From the NCBI RefSeq assembly GCF_018614525.1, contig NZ_JAGGOL010000006.1:1-64000 (forward strand): DNA of 64,000 nt, in the 5' to 3' direction. Below the pieces are notes generated by a model. It had not been told where the DNA came from. It was given only the letters and a program-made list of their open reading frames with translations, and did no database searches. Source of the DNA: Streptomyces sp. ISL-11. Its GTDB lineage: Bacteria; Actinomycetota; Actinomycetes; Streptomycetales; Streptomycetaceae. The translations under genes and the position numbers were made by a program. This document shows, one piece after another, positions 52,707 through 62,390 of the stretch; position 1 is the first letter of the stretch; every line of letters begins with the position of its first letter.

Positions 52707-55283
52707 TCAGCGCCGCGCCTGGGCGTCGAGCCAGTCGCGGACCAGTTCGTCGTTGGGCGATTCGAGCAGGGCGAAGTGGTCGACCGGCAGCTTGTCCACG
52801 GCGTCGTCCGGCAGGATGTCCCGCCACTGGCCGATGGCGTGGCCGCCCGTCCACGGCGTGCCGCCGCCGGCCGTGACGGTGGCCGGTCCGCGGCGGGCGT
52901 AGTCGATCCGGCCGCCGGTGTCGCCCTGCAGGATGCGCACCTTCAGCCCGTCGGGCGGGCTCAGCAGCAAGCCGTCGAGGACCCGCGCGTTCGATTCGTA
53001 CACCGCCCAGGCGTCCTCGATCTCCTGTTGGCCGGCGTCCCGCGCCAGGGTTCCCGCGTCCTTGGCCGCCGCGGTGACCGCGGCCAGGTCGAACCCGCCG
53101 TGCTCGGTGACGAACCGCTGGGCGGGGACGGTGATCGACCAGCCGACACGGACGAAGATGTCGAAGGCGTCGGCCACGCCGACGCGGTGGGCGCCGGGGT
53201 CCGGCGGGTCGATGAGCAGGGCCCGCACCGCGTCGCCGCAGCGGTCGTGCAACCGGCGGGCGACCTCGTAGCCGAACACGCCGCCCAGCGAGAAGCCCGA
53301 CACACAGATGGCGCCGAATCGGTCGACGTCGTTGGCCAGCAGGACCTCGGCGAGTCCGTCGGCGAGCGCCGCCATGCCCTTGCCGGACAGCTCGGGAGGG
53401 GTCTCCATGGCCCACACGGTGTCGTCGGCGGGCAGCAGCCTGGACAGTGACGCGTACCGGGTGACCGCGCCGGACAGCGGCGGCAGGAAGACCCACAGCC
53501 GGTCCTGTCCCGCCGGACGCATCCGCACGAGGGTGGTACCGGTGGTGTGGTGCGCGGTCGGTATCCCGTCCCGGCGGTCGGCCAGGAGGCGTGCCAGCGC
53601 GTCGAATTGGGGTGTCCGGTACAGCTCGGCGGCGCGCAGGTTCACGTTCAGCCTGCCGCGCACCTTGGTGATCAGCTCGATCGCCCTGACGGAGTTGCCG
53701 CCGGCGGCGAAGAAGCTCGTCGACTCGTCCTGGGGCGGGCTGCCCAGGACCTCGCGCCAGGCCAGCCGCAGTTGCGCGGTCACGTCCGCCGGGTCGGCGT
53801 CCTCCTCGGCGTCCGTGCTCGGCCGGGTCCTCGCCTGTTCGAGCAGCACCGCTCGGTCGACCTTGCCGCGCGACGTCAGCGGGAACGCGTCGAGGACGGT
53901 GACGCGCGAGGGCACCATGTAGTCGGGCAGGGTGACCGCGAGTCGCCGCACGATCGCCGCCTCGGGATCCGAGGGCGGCGCGAGGCTCTTGTCGAGCCGG
54001 ACGTACGCGGCGAGGAGCCGGCCACCGGCGCTGTCGAACGGCACGACCACCGCGTCGACGACGAAGTCGATGGACAGGAGCCGGGAGACGATCTCACCGG
54101 GTTCCACCCGGAAACCGCCGTTCACCTTGACCTGTGCGTCGAAGCGGCCGTGCAGGTCGTAGCCGCCGTCGCCCTTGGCGGTGGCCACGTCGCCGGTGTG
54201 GTAGGACCACTCTCCGTCGAGCAGGCAGAACGCCGAGGACGACGACGCCTGCCCCAGGTAGCCACGACCGACCGCGACGCCCTGGATGACGAGACCGGAC
54301 GCGTTCCCCTCGTCGCCGAGGGGCTCGAGAAGGAACCGGACGCCGCCGATCGGCGCCCCGATCGCGATGGCGTCGCCGGGCAGCAGATCCCGGTAGCAGA
54401 CGACGACGGCCGTCTCGGTCGGGCCGTACCCGTTCACCACGCGGGTACCTCCCGGCGCGACGGTCGCCCAGGCGGCCACCGCACCCTGGGTCGGCGCCTC
54501 GCCGCCGGCCATCACCAGCCGCAGGTCCGGTGTGGTGTGCCCGGCCGACTCGGCCAGCTCGGCGCCGAACCTGTTGAACACGCCCGTCGGCAGGCTCAGC
54601 ACGGTGATACCGAGCCGACGGCAGTGGTGCAGGAAGTCCTCGGCTCCGCCGTACACGAACGCCTCGTCCCGGAAGACGAGTTCACAGCCGGCGACCATCG
54701 ATGTGCAGATCTGTTCGAGCGCGAGGTCGAACGCGATCGAGGAGAAGAGCAGTCGGGTGTCGGCCGAGGTCAGGCCGTACCAGTCGATGGTGCGCAGGAC
54801 GTGGTTCTCCAGGGCGGCCTGCTCGACGACGGCGCCCTTGGGGACCCCGGTCGACCCCGAGGTGTAGGCGACGTACGCGGCGGGCGAGGTGCGCCGGACC
54901 AGCCGTTCGTCCAGCGGCGGCCCCGGTCGCGGGCCCCGCGCCGGTCCCGACTCCGTGATCAGCGCGGCCGGGCCGCAGTCGTCGATGATCAACTGCTTGC
55001 GGCTGTCCGGCAGATCCGGTTCCAGCAGGGTGAAGGCCGCGCCGACCTGGCCGACCGCGGCCATCGCGATGATGGTGTCGAAACCGACCGGCAGGTCGAT
55101 GACCACCACGTTCTCCGCCACGACGCCGAGCTCGCGCAGCCGCGCGGCCAAGGTGTCCGTGGCCGCCGCGAGTTCGCGGTAGCTCAGCTTGTGCTCGCCA
55201 CGGGACAACGCGATCTTCTGGGGACGGTCGACCGCGTGCGCGGCGATCGCGGCATACAGCGTGCCGCCGGTTTCCGGAGTCAT
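52707..55283 (-). CDS. Single-module NRPS: adenylation-thiolation-thioesterase
   Basis: 858 residues. The adenylation domain fills about 1-480, with A3 YTSGSTGVPKG at 140-150, A5 NGYGPTETAV, A7 YHTGDVA and A10 TSRGKVDRA. The carrier domain has FFAAGGNSV with Ser531 for phosphopantetheine. A type I thioesterase follows, with GFSLGG (Ser665) and His836. There is no condensation domain. Aligned by eye to GrsA, the specificity residues read D-L-E-S-M-G-G-V-V-K; the first Asp indicates an alpha-amino acid and the third-position Glu resembles codes for Orn or Lys. The gene start (ATG) and the exporter stop share one base (TGATG), so they are coupled. Confidence 0.95.
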   Translation of the reverse strand: MTPETGGTLYAAIAAHAVDRPQKIALSRGEHKLSYRELAAATDTLAARLRELGVVAENVVVIDLPVGFDTIIAMAAVGQVGAAFTLLEPDLPDSRKQLIIDDCGPAALITESGPARGPRPGPPLDERLVRRTSPAAYVAYTSGSTGVPKGAVVEQAALENHVLRTIDWYGLTSADTRLLFSSIAFDLALEQICTSMVAGCELVFRDEAFVYGGAEDFLHHCRRLGITVLSLPTGVFNRFGAELAESAGHTTPDLRLVMAGGEAPTQGAVAAWATVAPGGTRVVNGYGPTETAVVVCYRDLLPGDAIAIGAPIGGVRFLLEPLGDEGNASGLVIQGVAVGRGYLGQASSSSAFCLLDGEWSYHTGDVATAKGDGGYDLHGRFDAQVKVNGGFRVEPGEIVSRLLSIDFVVDAVVVPFDSAGGRLLAAYVRLDKSLAPPSDPEAAIVRRLAVTLPDYMVPSRVTVLDAFPLTSRGKVDRAVLLEQARTRPSTDAEEDADPADVTAQLRLAWREVLGSPPQDESTSFFAAGGNSVRAIELITKVRGRLNVNLRAAELYRTPQFDALARLLADRRDGIPTAHHTTGTTLVRMRPAGQDRLWVFLPPLSGAVTRYASLSRLLPADDTVWAMETPPELSGKGMAALADGLAEVLLANDVDRFGAICVSGFSLGGVFGYEVARRLHDRCGDAVRALLIDPPDPGAHRVGVADAFDIFVRVGWSITVPAQRFVTEHGGFDLAAVTAAAKDAGTLARDAGQQEIEDAWAVYESNARVLDGLLLSPPDGLKVRILQGDTGGRIDYARRGPATVTAGGGTPWTGGHAIGQWRDILPDDAVDKLPVDHFALLESPNDELVRDWLDAQARR

Positions 55284-56806
55284 CAGGCGTTGACCTTTCG
55301 CGAACTGGGAGTGGCAGAGGTACTCGTGGTGGCGGGCAGGATCACCAGGACGGCGATCAGGGCGACGGACGCCACCGCCGCGCCGGTGATCCAGGCGGCG
55401 ACCAGGCCGGAGCTCACGCTGTCGGCGAACCACGTCGCGGCCTGCCCGGACCCGTGGGCGAGCAGGTCGTAGCCCTCACTCACCGATCTGGCCGAAGCGG
55501 GCAGATCGGGCCCCGACTCGATTCGCGTCCCGTAGCCCGCCGAGAACACCAGGCCCATCACCGCGACGCCCCCGGCGCCCCAGATCTGCTGGAACATGGC
55601 GTTCACGGAGGACCCGACGCCCGCATCGGCCGGTCGCAGGCTGGTGACGATCAGCGTCAGCGCGGGCCCGACGGACAGCCCCATGCCGAGCCCGCAGCAC
55701 AGCAGCCCCGCGGCGAGCAGCGGGTATCGCAGATCCGCGGCGGCCATGGCGCAGAGCGCGCAGCCGAGCGCACCGAGGCCGAGCCCGGTGGCCACGGTGG
55801 CCTTGGCCCCGATCCGTGCGGTGACCGCGACGCAGGACAGCGAGGCGACGGTCAGCCCCACCGCGAGCGGGAGCAGGCCGGCACCGGCCTGCAGGGGGCT
55901 CCAGCCGAGGCCGTACTGGGTGAACTGACCGGCCAGGAACACCGTGCCGAACAGGGCGAAGAACAGTCCGGACATGGCCACGACGGCGCCGGTGAACGTC
56001 CGCGCCCGAAAGTAGCCGAGGTCGAACAGCGGCCGGTCGGTACGCCGTTCATGGACGGTGTACCCGATCAGCGTCAGCAGACCGACGGCGCCGAGGCCGA
56101 ACCGCAGCCAGCCGGGGAGCCGGTCGTCGACGGCGAAGATGATCGCCGAGGCGAACACCGCGACACCGATCAGCAGCAACACCGCTCCGACGGGGTCGGG
56201 GCGCCTCGTGATGGGCTCCGGGTCCCGGCGCCGGATGAGGGTGGCGGTGCCGAGCAGGGCGATCACGCCGACCGGCACGTTGATCAGGAAGATCGATCCG
56301 TACCGGAACCGGGTCAGCAGCAGGCCGCCGAGCACCGGGCCGACGGCCACGCCGAGACCGACGACGGCCGGCCACAGCGCCAGCACGCGCCGCCTGCCGC
56401 TGTCGGTCAGTTCCTGGGCGAACAGCTTGAAGATGCTCGGCACGATGAACGCCGCGCCGATGCCCATGCCCGCGCGCGACAGCACCAACGCGGAGACCGA
56501 GGGCACGAACGCTCCGAGGAGCGAGGCGGCCGTGAACACGCTGATACCCACGGCGTAGGAACGACGCGCGCCCACGCGGTCGACGACACTGCCCGCGATG
56601 ATCAGCGACGAGGCGAAGACCAGCATGTACGCGTCGATCGCGAACTGCACGTCCGGCGTGCCCGCCCCCAATGACGCCGATATTCTCGGTACCGCGGTAT
56701 TGATGATGGAATTATCCGCGGACACCATGAAAAGACTCAGGTAAGCGGTCGCCACGACACCATGGGTGCGCGACACCATCTTCGGTCGACTAGCGGTCAG
56801 CGACAT
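55283..56806 (-). CDS. DHA2-family MFS drug exporter
   Basis: 507 residues from the ATG at 56806. About 14 membrane helices, with the motif A region GSVVDRVGARRSYAVG, motif B-like ALVLSRAGMGIGAAF and motif C LWPAVVGLGVAVGPVLGG. The family uses proton-motive force to export drugs and siderophores. It is the first gene of a two-gene operon with the NRPS, so it probably exports the NRPS product and gives self-protection. The start is chosen at the first residue before TM1 with GAGAAC upstream; the ribosome site is modest. Confidence 0.92.
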   Translation of the reverse strand: MSLTASRPKMVSRTHGVVATAYLSLFMVSADNSIINTAVPRISASLGAGTPDVQFAIDAYMLVFASSLIIAGSVVDRVGARRSYAVGISVFTAASLLGAFVPSVSALVLSRAGMGIGAAFIVPSIFKLFAQELTDSGRRRVLALWPAVVGLGVAVGPVLGGLLLTRFRYGSIFLINVPVGVIALLGTATLIRRRDPEPITRRPDPVGAVLLLIGVAVFASAIIFAVDDRLPGWLRFGLGAVGLLTLIGYTVHERRTDRPLFDLGYFRARTFTGAVVAMSGLFFALFGTVFLAGQFTQYGLGWSPLQAGAGLLPLAVGLTVASLSCVAVTARIGAKATVATGLGLGALGCALCAMAAADLRYPLLAAGLLCCGLGMGLSVGPALTLIVTSLRPADAGVGSSVNAMFQQIWGAGGVAVMGLVFSAGYGTRIESGPDLPASARSVSEGYDLLAHGSGQAATWFADSVSSGLVAAWITGAAVASVALIAVLVILPATTSTSATPSSRKVNA

Positions 56807-57305
56807 TTGGTTCTCGATCTTCTCTAAGGCCTGCGGCCGGCCGTTGACCAGAAAATCGACGGCGTCCGCAAAAGTACAGATGCCAGGCAGCTGAATCGAG
56901 AATTGTCGCTGTTCTGCGCCACGGCAAAGAGGGGAAGATGCGGGGCGGCTTTCCGGCTGATGGCCTTGTGTGCCCCCGACGTGCAAGCTATTTTCGGCTC
57001 GCCAGTTTCAGACGCTAGCAGTCGGCTGCCGGGAAGATCAATCATAGGTGGCTCGGATCACACCGGGGGTCGGCCGCCCGGCAGGACGCCCGAACATCCC
57101 TCGAAGATTAAAACCGGTCATTCCGGGAATCCCCGCCACTCCGCCGGAATCCGAATGATGATTTTGACTCTGGCTCAAATACATGGACACGACAAAAAGA
57201 CGAGAGTTGACTGCCCCTGTCGCAGCGCCGAACTCGTAATCCGGCCCTGCATCGAACGAAAACATCCCCTCCGTCACCGGTGAGGGAATTTCACAAGGAG
57301 CGTCA
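56807..57305. promoter_or_regulatory. Divergent control region of the NRPS locus
   Basis: About 500 bp, less GC-rich than its surroundings, between the exporter and oxygenase genes. TTGACT at 57207-57212 is a possible -35 toward the oxygenase, but a matching -10 at normal spacing is not evident. CACAAGGAGCGTC (57291-57303) gives the oxygenase a good AAGGAG. No gene is supported. It is the natural place for regulator sites. Confidence 0.55.
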
Positions 57306-58337
57306 ATGACCGTTGAAGCTGTTATCGGGGCCAGCTGGACCATCGCTCCGGAGTTCGTGTTCACGGATGCGGAGCGCGAAGCCCTGGAGACTTCGCTCGA
57401 CAACATCACCGCCACCCCCTACCGCCTCTACGAGGCGCACCGCTTCCAGGTGGGCCGGCTCATCGCCGATGGTGTGGTCCCGGAGCGTTTCCGTGCCTAC
57501 GTCGACTCGCTGGCAACCCGCGACCGTACCGCCGAGCCCGTAGTAGTCCTGAAGAACGTCCCTTACGACCGTGATGTTCCGGTATTCGACTTCGACCAGC
57601 CGGTGCGTTCCAAGTACGAGCTGAAGAAGACGTTCATCGCGGAGGGGTTCCTCGCGCTGTTCGCCCAGCTCGCGAACACCCCGGCCATCGGGTACGTCAA
57701 CGTCAATGACGGCGATGTCTTCCAGGACATCTACCCGCAGCGGCGTCTGCAGGGCAGCCAGTCGCAGAAGGCGCTCAAGCAGATCCACTTCCACAAGGAC
57801 CTCGCCAACCACTTCGTGCGGCCCGACCAGGTGTACATGGTCGGCATGCGCAGCAACCCCGTGAACGAGGTCTACACCTCGTTCGTCCGGAACATCGACG
57901 TCATCGCTTCCTTCACCGAGGAAGAGCTGACGCTGCTGCGCTCCAGCGAGTTCTACACCCCCTTCGACGACCTGAGCACCATGGGCGGCGGACGGGTTCA
58001 GCTCGGCGAAGCGGACATGCACCCGATCATCGGTGGCCGGGGCCCGGAGGACCTGCGGTTCTTCGAGAACCGGACCGTGGGGGTCACCGAAGCCGCCAAG
58101 GCCATCGTCCCCACGGTCGCCGAAACCCTGCACTCCCTCAAGCGGCGGGTCTTCATCGAGCCCGGCGACTTCGTGATCACGTACAACAACCACACGATCC
58201 ACGCCAAGGAGGTCCTCAACGTCGGCGACCCCGAGGCGCTGCAGAGCCGCTGGATCATCAAGACGGTGAACGTGGACGACATGGCGCCCCACCAGGACCA
58301 CCTGGTCCCCGGTACCGACCACCTGATCAACGGCTGA
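57306..58337 (+). CDS. Clavaminate synthase-like Fe(II)/2-oxoglutarate oxygenase
   Basis: 343 residues from an ATG behind AAGGAG. The iron ligands are His163 and Asp165 in HFHKD, and His299 in NNHTIHAKEV. Arg315 in LQSRW is placed to bind 2-oxoglutarate 16 residues after the distal His. The block IHFHKDLANHFVRPDQVYMVG matches the amino acid hydroxylases VioC, OrfP and AsnO, whose homologous segment is usually H-x-E. Those enzymes hydroxylate free or carrier-bound Arg or Asn. The gene diverges from the exporter-NRPS operon, and an amino acid hydroxylation step in the same pathway is likely. Confidence 0.9.
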   Translation: MTVEAVIGASWTIAPEFVFTDAEREALETSLDNITATPYRLYEAHRFQVGRLIADGVVPERFRAYVDSLATRDRTAEPVVVLKNVPYDRDVPVFDFDQPVRSKYELKKTFIAEGFLALFAQLANTPAIGYVNVNDGDVFQDIYPQRRLQGSQSQKALKQIHFHKDLANHFVRPDQVYMVGMRSNPVNEVYTSFVRNIDVIASFTEEELTLLRSSEFYTPFDDLSTMGGGRVQLGEADMHPIIGGRGPEDLRFFENRTVGVTEAAKAIVPTVAETLHSLKRRVFIEPGDFVITYNNHTIHAKEVLNVGDPEALQSRWIIKTVNVDDMAPHQDHLVPGTDHLING

Positions 58338-58369
58338 CCCGCCGCCCGGCGAACCGCTCGGGGCGCCTG

Positions 58370-58403
58370 GGTACGGCTGCACGCGGAGCCGTGCAGCCGT
58401 ACC
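58370..58403. terminator. Bidirectional terminator hairpin
   Basis: Perfect 14-bp arms at 58370-58383 and 58390-58403 with a 6-nt loop, between the oxygenase and the convergent regulator gene. Confidence 0.9.
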
Positions 58404-58529
58404 GGGCAGGAGATCGGGGACGTCGCGGTGGGGGACGACCGTGCGGCGGCCGTGGCGACCCCGTGTCCGGCACAGCGGAACGGCCCGGCCGGCTCGCCCT
58501 CGGAACATCCGGGTCGGATACGTCCGTGT

Positions 58530-59534
58530 TCAGAACAGTTGCGGGAGCATGACCGGATCCGCGGTGATCTGCGCCGTGATGAGCGCTGAACCGACGGGCG
58601 TCAAAACATGGTTGACCGCTTTGCCGACGCGATGGGTGGCGACCAGGCCACCGTTGCGCAGAGCGGTCACGTGCACGGAGGCGGTACCCGCGCTGACGCC
58701 GAGCCGGTCGGCCAGTTCGGTGGTACCGCAGCCCGCGCCGATGTTGAGGAGTGCCGCCGCGCGACCGCGGCCGAGCAGCGCGCCGAGCCGGGTGGGGGCC
58801 ACCGCCTCGCTGTCGTCCCAGAGCCGGCGGTGTCCGGACGCCGGGTAGGTGATGACCGTCCCCCACTCGTTCGTCAGAAGCACCCGCGTCCGCTGGAAGA
58901 CCGAGGGCACCAGGATCAGCCCGCGCTCGGCGTCTCCAGGCGCATACCGCACTTCGCGCACGGTGAGGCCAGGCAGGTTGTCGACGACCTGGCGGACTCC
59001 GAACGCCGCCAGGTCGTGGGCGCGCAGCGCGACGTCGGACTCCAGCGCGGTCCTGATCCGGGGCCAGTCGCCGGCGAGGCAGTCCTGGAAGAACTCCCGC
59101 GCCGACTCCTCCAGCGGCCCGAGGGCCGAGAAGTCGGCCTCCTGACGGCCGGTCGCCACCTGCTGTCGGCGGAGCAACTGTCCTGCCGTCAAACGAATCC
59201 GGTGCTGTACTTCGGCCTGGGGGAAGTCGAGTGCGTGCCGATTTCCGAACTTCAGGCCGCGCCGGGGCCGGCCGCGCAGGGCCGGGTGCTGTCCGCACAG
59301 GGCTTCGCCGGCCGCCAGCACCTCGAGGAGTGGCGAGACGAGGAAACGGCAACTGGACAGTTCACTCGCCGAAACGCTCAGTACCACCGGGCCGTTGCGC
59401 TCCGATCGGGACGGCACCGGCAGGGGGGCTCGCTGACGGGTCGGCGCCGGCGGGGGCTGAGTAATCGTAGTGGGAGACACCGGGCGATGTATCGAATCCG
59501 ACCCGCACCGCCGACTGTACGAGCCCTTGCTCAT
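58530..59534 (-). CDS. ArsR-like winged-helix regulator of the NRPS locus
   Basis: 334 residues from the ATG at 59534, whose first bases overlap the TGA of ilvN (ATGA). A GTG at 59387 is where the family homology begins (LSVSASELSSCRFLVSPL), and the 49 residues before it are low complexity, so the true start is uncertain. The C-terminal ArsR-type helix-turn-helix reads CGTTELADRLGVSAGTASVHVTALRNGGLV. The overall layout matches the regulator at 21.0-22.1 kb. It is likely co-transcribed with ilvBN and probably controls the neighbouring NRPS and oxygenase genes. Confidence 0.85.
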   Translation of the reverse strand: MSKGSYSRRCGSDSIHRPVSPTTITQPPPAPTRQRAPLPVPSRSERNGPVVLSVSASELSSCRFLVSPLLEVLAAGEALCGQHPALRGRPRRGLKFGNRHALDFPQAEVQHRIRLTAGQLLRRQQVATGRQEADFSALGPLEESAREFFQDCLAGDWPRIRTALESDVALRAHDLAAFGVRQVVDNLPGLTVREVRYAPGDAERGLILVPSVFQRTRVLLTNEWGTVITYPASGHRRLWDDSEAVAPTRLGALLGRGRAAALLNIGAGCGTTELADRLGVSAGTASVHVTALRNGGLVATHRVGKAVNHVLTPVGSALITAQITADPVMLPQLF

Positions 59535-59770
59535 ACGCTCCGCTCTCGGATGGAGATGACGTTCACCAGCTTGTCGAGCTGCTGGATGACCTGCTCCAGC
59601 GGGCGCTCGTCCACATCGACGACGATCGTCATCCGGGAGGTGGCGGGTTCGTCGGTGGGACGCACCGACAGCGAGTCGATGTTGAATCCCCGGCGGGAGA
59701 AGAGACCGGCTATCCGCGTGAGGGCACCGGACGTGTTCTCGACGCGGACGACGAGTGTGTGCTTCGGCAT
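59531..59770 (-). CDS. ilvN: Acetolactate synthase small subunit, short (IlvM-like) form
   Basis: 79 residues from the ATG at 59770, seven bases after the ilvB stop. It is a single ACT domain: HTLVVRVENTSGALTRIAGLFSRRGFNIDSLSV, then a beta strand and the end VISIRERSV. Streptomyces housekeeping IlvN is about 175 residues with a second domain; that half is absent here, as in E. coli IlvM and IlvN (under 100 residues). ACT domains in this role mediate valine feedback and stimulate activity. The stop overlaps the regulator start by ATGA. Confidence 0.9.
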   Translation of the reverse strand: MPKHTLVVRVENTSGALTRIAGLFSRRGFNIDSLSVRPTDEPATSRMTIVVDVDERPLEQVIQQLDKLVNVISIRERSV

Positions 59771-59777
59771 GGCGTTC

Positions 59778-61604
59778 CTACTCCTCGTCGTCACCGAAGT
59801 CGGGACGGACATCGCGCGCGGCCATGATCTCGTCGTTGGAGGTGCCGGCGGCGACCATCGGCCAGACCATGGCGTCCTCGTGGACGATGAAGTCGATGAC
59901 GACGGGGGCGTCGTCGATCGACATCGCCTTCTCGATCGTCGCGTCGAGCTGGTCGGGGGTTTCGCAGCGCAGCGCGTAGCAGCCCATGGCCTCGGCGAGC
60001 TTGACGAAGTCCGGGACGCGGGTGCCGCGGCCGGGCCCGTTGTCGGGTGCCTCGCCGGAGTGCAGCACGGTGTTGGAGTACCGCTGCCCGTAGAACAGGG
60101 TCTGCCACTGGCGGACCATGCCGAGGACCCCGTTGTTGATGATCGCGACCTTGATCGGGATGTTGTTGAGCGCGCAGGTGGCCAGTTCCTGGTTGGTCAT
60201 CTGGAAGCAGCCGTCGCCGTCGATCGCCCAGACCGCCGCCTCCGGCTTGCCCACCTTGGCGCCCATCGCGGCGGGGACGGCATAGCCCATCGTGCCCGCG
60301 CCGCCGGAGTTGAGCCAGGTGTAGGGCCTGTCGTACGCGATGAACTGCGAGGCCCACATCTGGTGTTGGCCCACGCCCGCCGCGAAGATCGTGTTCTCGC
60401 CGGTCAGCTGGCCGATGCGCCGGATGACCTGCTGGGGCGAGAGCTGGCCCTCCGGCGCCGGCTCGTAGCCCAGCGGGTAGGTGCTGCGCCAGTGGTCGAG
60501 CTGCTCCCACCACGCCGCGTAGTCGCAGGTCTTCTCGGGGTTCTCCGCGCTCTCCAGTACGCCCCGGACGGCGGCGGTGAGGTCGGTCAGCACCTCACGG
60601 GCGTCTCCGACGATCGGAACGTCCGCGAAACGATTCTTGCCGATCTCGGCGGGATCGATGTCGGCGTGCACGATCGCGGCGTGTGGGGCGAAGCCGTCGA
60701 GCTTGCCGGTGACGCGATCGTCGAACCGGGCGCCCAGGGCGACGATCAGGTCGGCCTTCTGAAGCGCCGTCACCGCGGCGACCGTCCCGTGCATGCCGGG
60801 CATGCCCAGGTGCTGCGGGTGGCTGTCGGGGAAGGCACCGATGCCCATGAGCGTCGTGGTGACGGGGATCCGGGCGAGTTCCGCCAGGTCCCTCAATTCG
60901 GCGGTTGCCCGCGCCTTGAGCACACCGCCACCGACGTAGAGCACCGGCCGCTCGGCCTGGGCGATCAGCCGGGCGGCTTCGTGGATCCGCTTGCCATTCG
61001 GCTTGGTGACGGGCCGGTAGCCGGGCAGTCGGTGGTCCGTCGGCCAGCGGAAGACCGTGTCCTTTTGCAGCGCGTCCTTGGTGATGTCGACCAGGACGGG
61101 CCCGGGTCGACCGGTGGAGGCGATGTGGAAGGCCTCGGAGATCGCGCGGGGAATGTCGTCCGGGTCCGTGACCAGGAAGCTGTGTTTGGTGATGGGCATG
61201 GTGATGCCGCAGATATCGGCTTCCTGGAAGGCATCCGTGCCGATCAGCGAACTCGCCACCTGCCCGGTGATGGCCACGATGGGAACCGAGTCCATATAGG
61301 CGTCGGCAATCGGAGTGACCAGATTGGTCGCTCCCGGACCGCTCGTCGCCATGCAGACCCCGACCTTCCCGGTGGACTGGGCGTACCCGGTCGCGGCGTG
61401 GCCCGCACCCTGTTCGTGCCGCGCCAGAATGTGACGCACCTTGGTCGAGTCCATGAGGGCGTCGTACGCCGGGGTGATCGCCCCTCCTGGGATGCCGAAC
61501 GCCGTATCGACACCCACTTCTTCAAGAGAACGGACGAGGGACTGAGCCCCCGTCATGGTGGCTGAGGAGTGCGAGGGGACGGGTGTTTCTGCGGTCTGAG
61601 TCAT
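59778..61604 (-). CDS. ilvB: Acetolactate synthase large subunit
   Basis: 608 residues, normal length. ThDP-enzyme motifs are complete: [14 protein letters not shown], the catalytic Glu in [21 protein letters not shown] region [10 protein letters not shown] and the ThDP motif [20 protein letters not shown]. The tail near the active site keeps [13 protein letters not shown]. It condenses two pyruvates, or pyruvate and 2-oxobutyrate, toward Val/Leu/Ile. The window does not look like the housekeeping ilvBNC locus, and ilvC is absent, so I infer an extra copy. A 61-codon frame upstream overlaps the start (TGATG) but lacks a ribosome site. It likely serves as precursor supply or resistance for the NRPS locus. 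Confidence 0.93.
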   Translation of the reverse strand: MTQTAETPVPSHSSATMTGAQSLVRSLEEVGVDTAFGIPGGAITPAYDALMDSTKVRHILARHEQGAGHAATGYAQSTGKVGVCMATSGPGATNLVTPIADAYMDSVPIVAITGQVASSLIGTDAFQEADICGITMPITKHSFLVTDPDDIPRAISEAFHIASTGRPGPVLVDITKDALQKDTVFRWPTDHRLPGYRPVTKPNGKRIHEAARLIAQAERPVLYVGGGVLKARATAELRDLAELARIPVTTTLMGIGAFPDSHPQHLGMPGMHGTVAAVTALQKADLIVALGARFDDRVTGKLDGFAPHAAIVHADIDPAEIGKNRFADVPIVGDAREVLTDLTAAVRGVLESAENPEKTCDYAAWWEQLDHWRSTYPLGYEPAPEGQLSPQQVIRRIGQLTGENTIFAAGVGQHQMWASQFIAYDRPYTWLNSGGAGTMGYAVPAAMGAKVGKPEAAVWAIDGDGCFQMTNQELATCALNNIPIKVAIINNGVLGMVRQWQTLFYGQRYSNTVLHSGEAPDNGPGRGTRVPDFVKLAEAMGCYALRCETPDQLDATIEKAMSIDDAPVVIDFIVHEDAMVWPMVAAGTSNDEIMAARDVRPDFGDDEE

Positions 61605-61842
61605 CAGTCTGTATTTCTCTTCTTGGCGCCGCTCCAGGCAGGACGAGCTGCCCGAGGAATCTGAATACCGAGCCCGCCCAGCGGGCGCGACAGTGGGTAT
61701 CCGCCCAGCGAGTACGACTCCGTACGGTGAAATTCCCGACCGTACGGGATGGGGATCAGATGGGGTGGCGGACGCTCAGCGTCACACATTGATCACTTGA
61801 AGCGGCAGGGTATGCCGACACAGAAAGCCGAAATGCGGCGCA

Positions 61843-61897
61843 TGGTCCGTGCCCATACCCCAGGCGCGAGCACGTGGTCTGCGCTCATACCTCGGGC
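61843..61897. repeat. 23-bp direct repeats upstream of ilvB
   Basis: 61843-61865 and 61875-61897 are 23-bp direct repeats, TGGTCYGYGCYCATACCYCRGGC, 32 bp apart (three helical turns). All five differences are transitions. They lie 240-295 bp upstream of the ilvB start, in a gap of nearly 800 bp with no supported gene. Confidence 0.7.
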
Positions 61898-61981
61898 ATG
61901 CGGTATCCGACGGGCCGGGCCCATCGGCTTGCATGGTGCGTATCCGCTGGTGAGCGGGTCCTGATCATAAGCACAGGTGAT

Positions 61982-62014
61982 CTTCGGAGCGAAGTGTTCT
62001 CAGATGCTGAGAAC
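61982..62014. promoter_or_regulatory. Two adjacent palindromes upstream of ilvB
   Basis: CTTCG-GAG-CGAAG at 61982-61994 is followed by GTTCTCAG-ATG-CTGAGAAC at 61996-62014, a perfect 8-bp inverted repeat. They could be operators. The remaining gap from 61605 to 62390 shows no convincing leader peptide or riboswitch. Confidence 0.5.
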
Positions 62015-62390
62015 CTGTTGTTCTTCGCCCATGGCCGGTGTAAGCAGAACGGTCGTCCCGCGCGGGTGATCAGAGGCGGGTTCAGCCCGGAAGCTGGTTT
62101 CCCTTGTCATCGGGAAGGCCATTGAACCCGTCGAGCGGTTCCGGGAGGCATTGTCGCCATGTACCCGGCCGAGACGGTTTCGTGTTCAACTCACCTTTTC
62201 TGCCGCGCGGTTGCCTTACGCCGTCACCGCGGCCATGGGCGTCTCCGCCCGTTCCCGTCGGTTGAGCGCACCGGGGGATAGCCCCACCTGGAGCGGGCGG
62301 GTGGCAGGATCGCTCCGGGCGGCCGCATCCGGACATGCTGGGCCCGGCGTATACCGCTGGTTTCCCCACGCATCCATAGGAGTTGGCTCG

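Noticed and set aside
61604..61789. 61-codon frame overlapping the ilvB start as a leader peptide
   Set aside because: Although its stop overlaps the ilvB ATG (TGATG), it has no ribosome site and is not enriched in Ile, Leu or Val codons, so attenuation is not supported.
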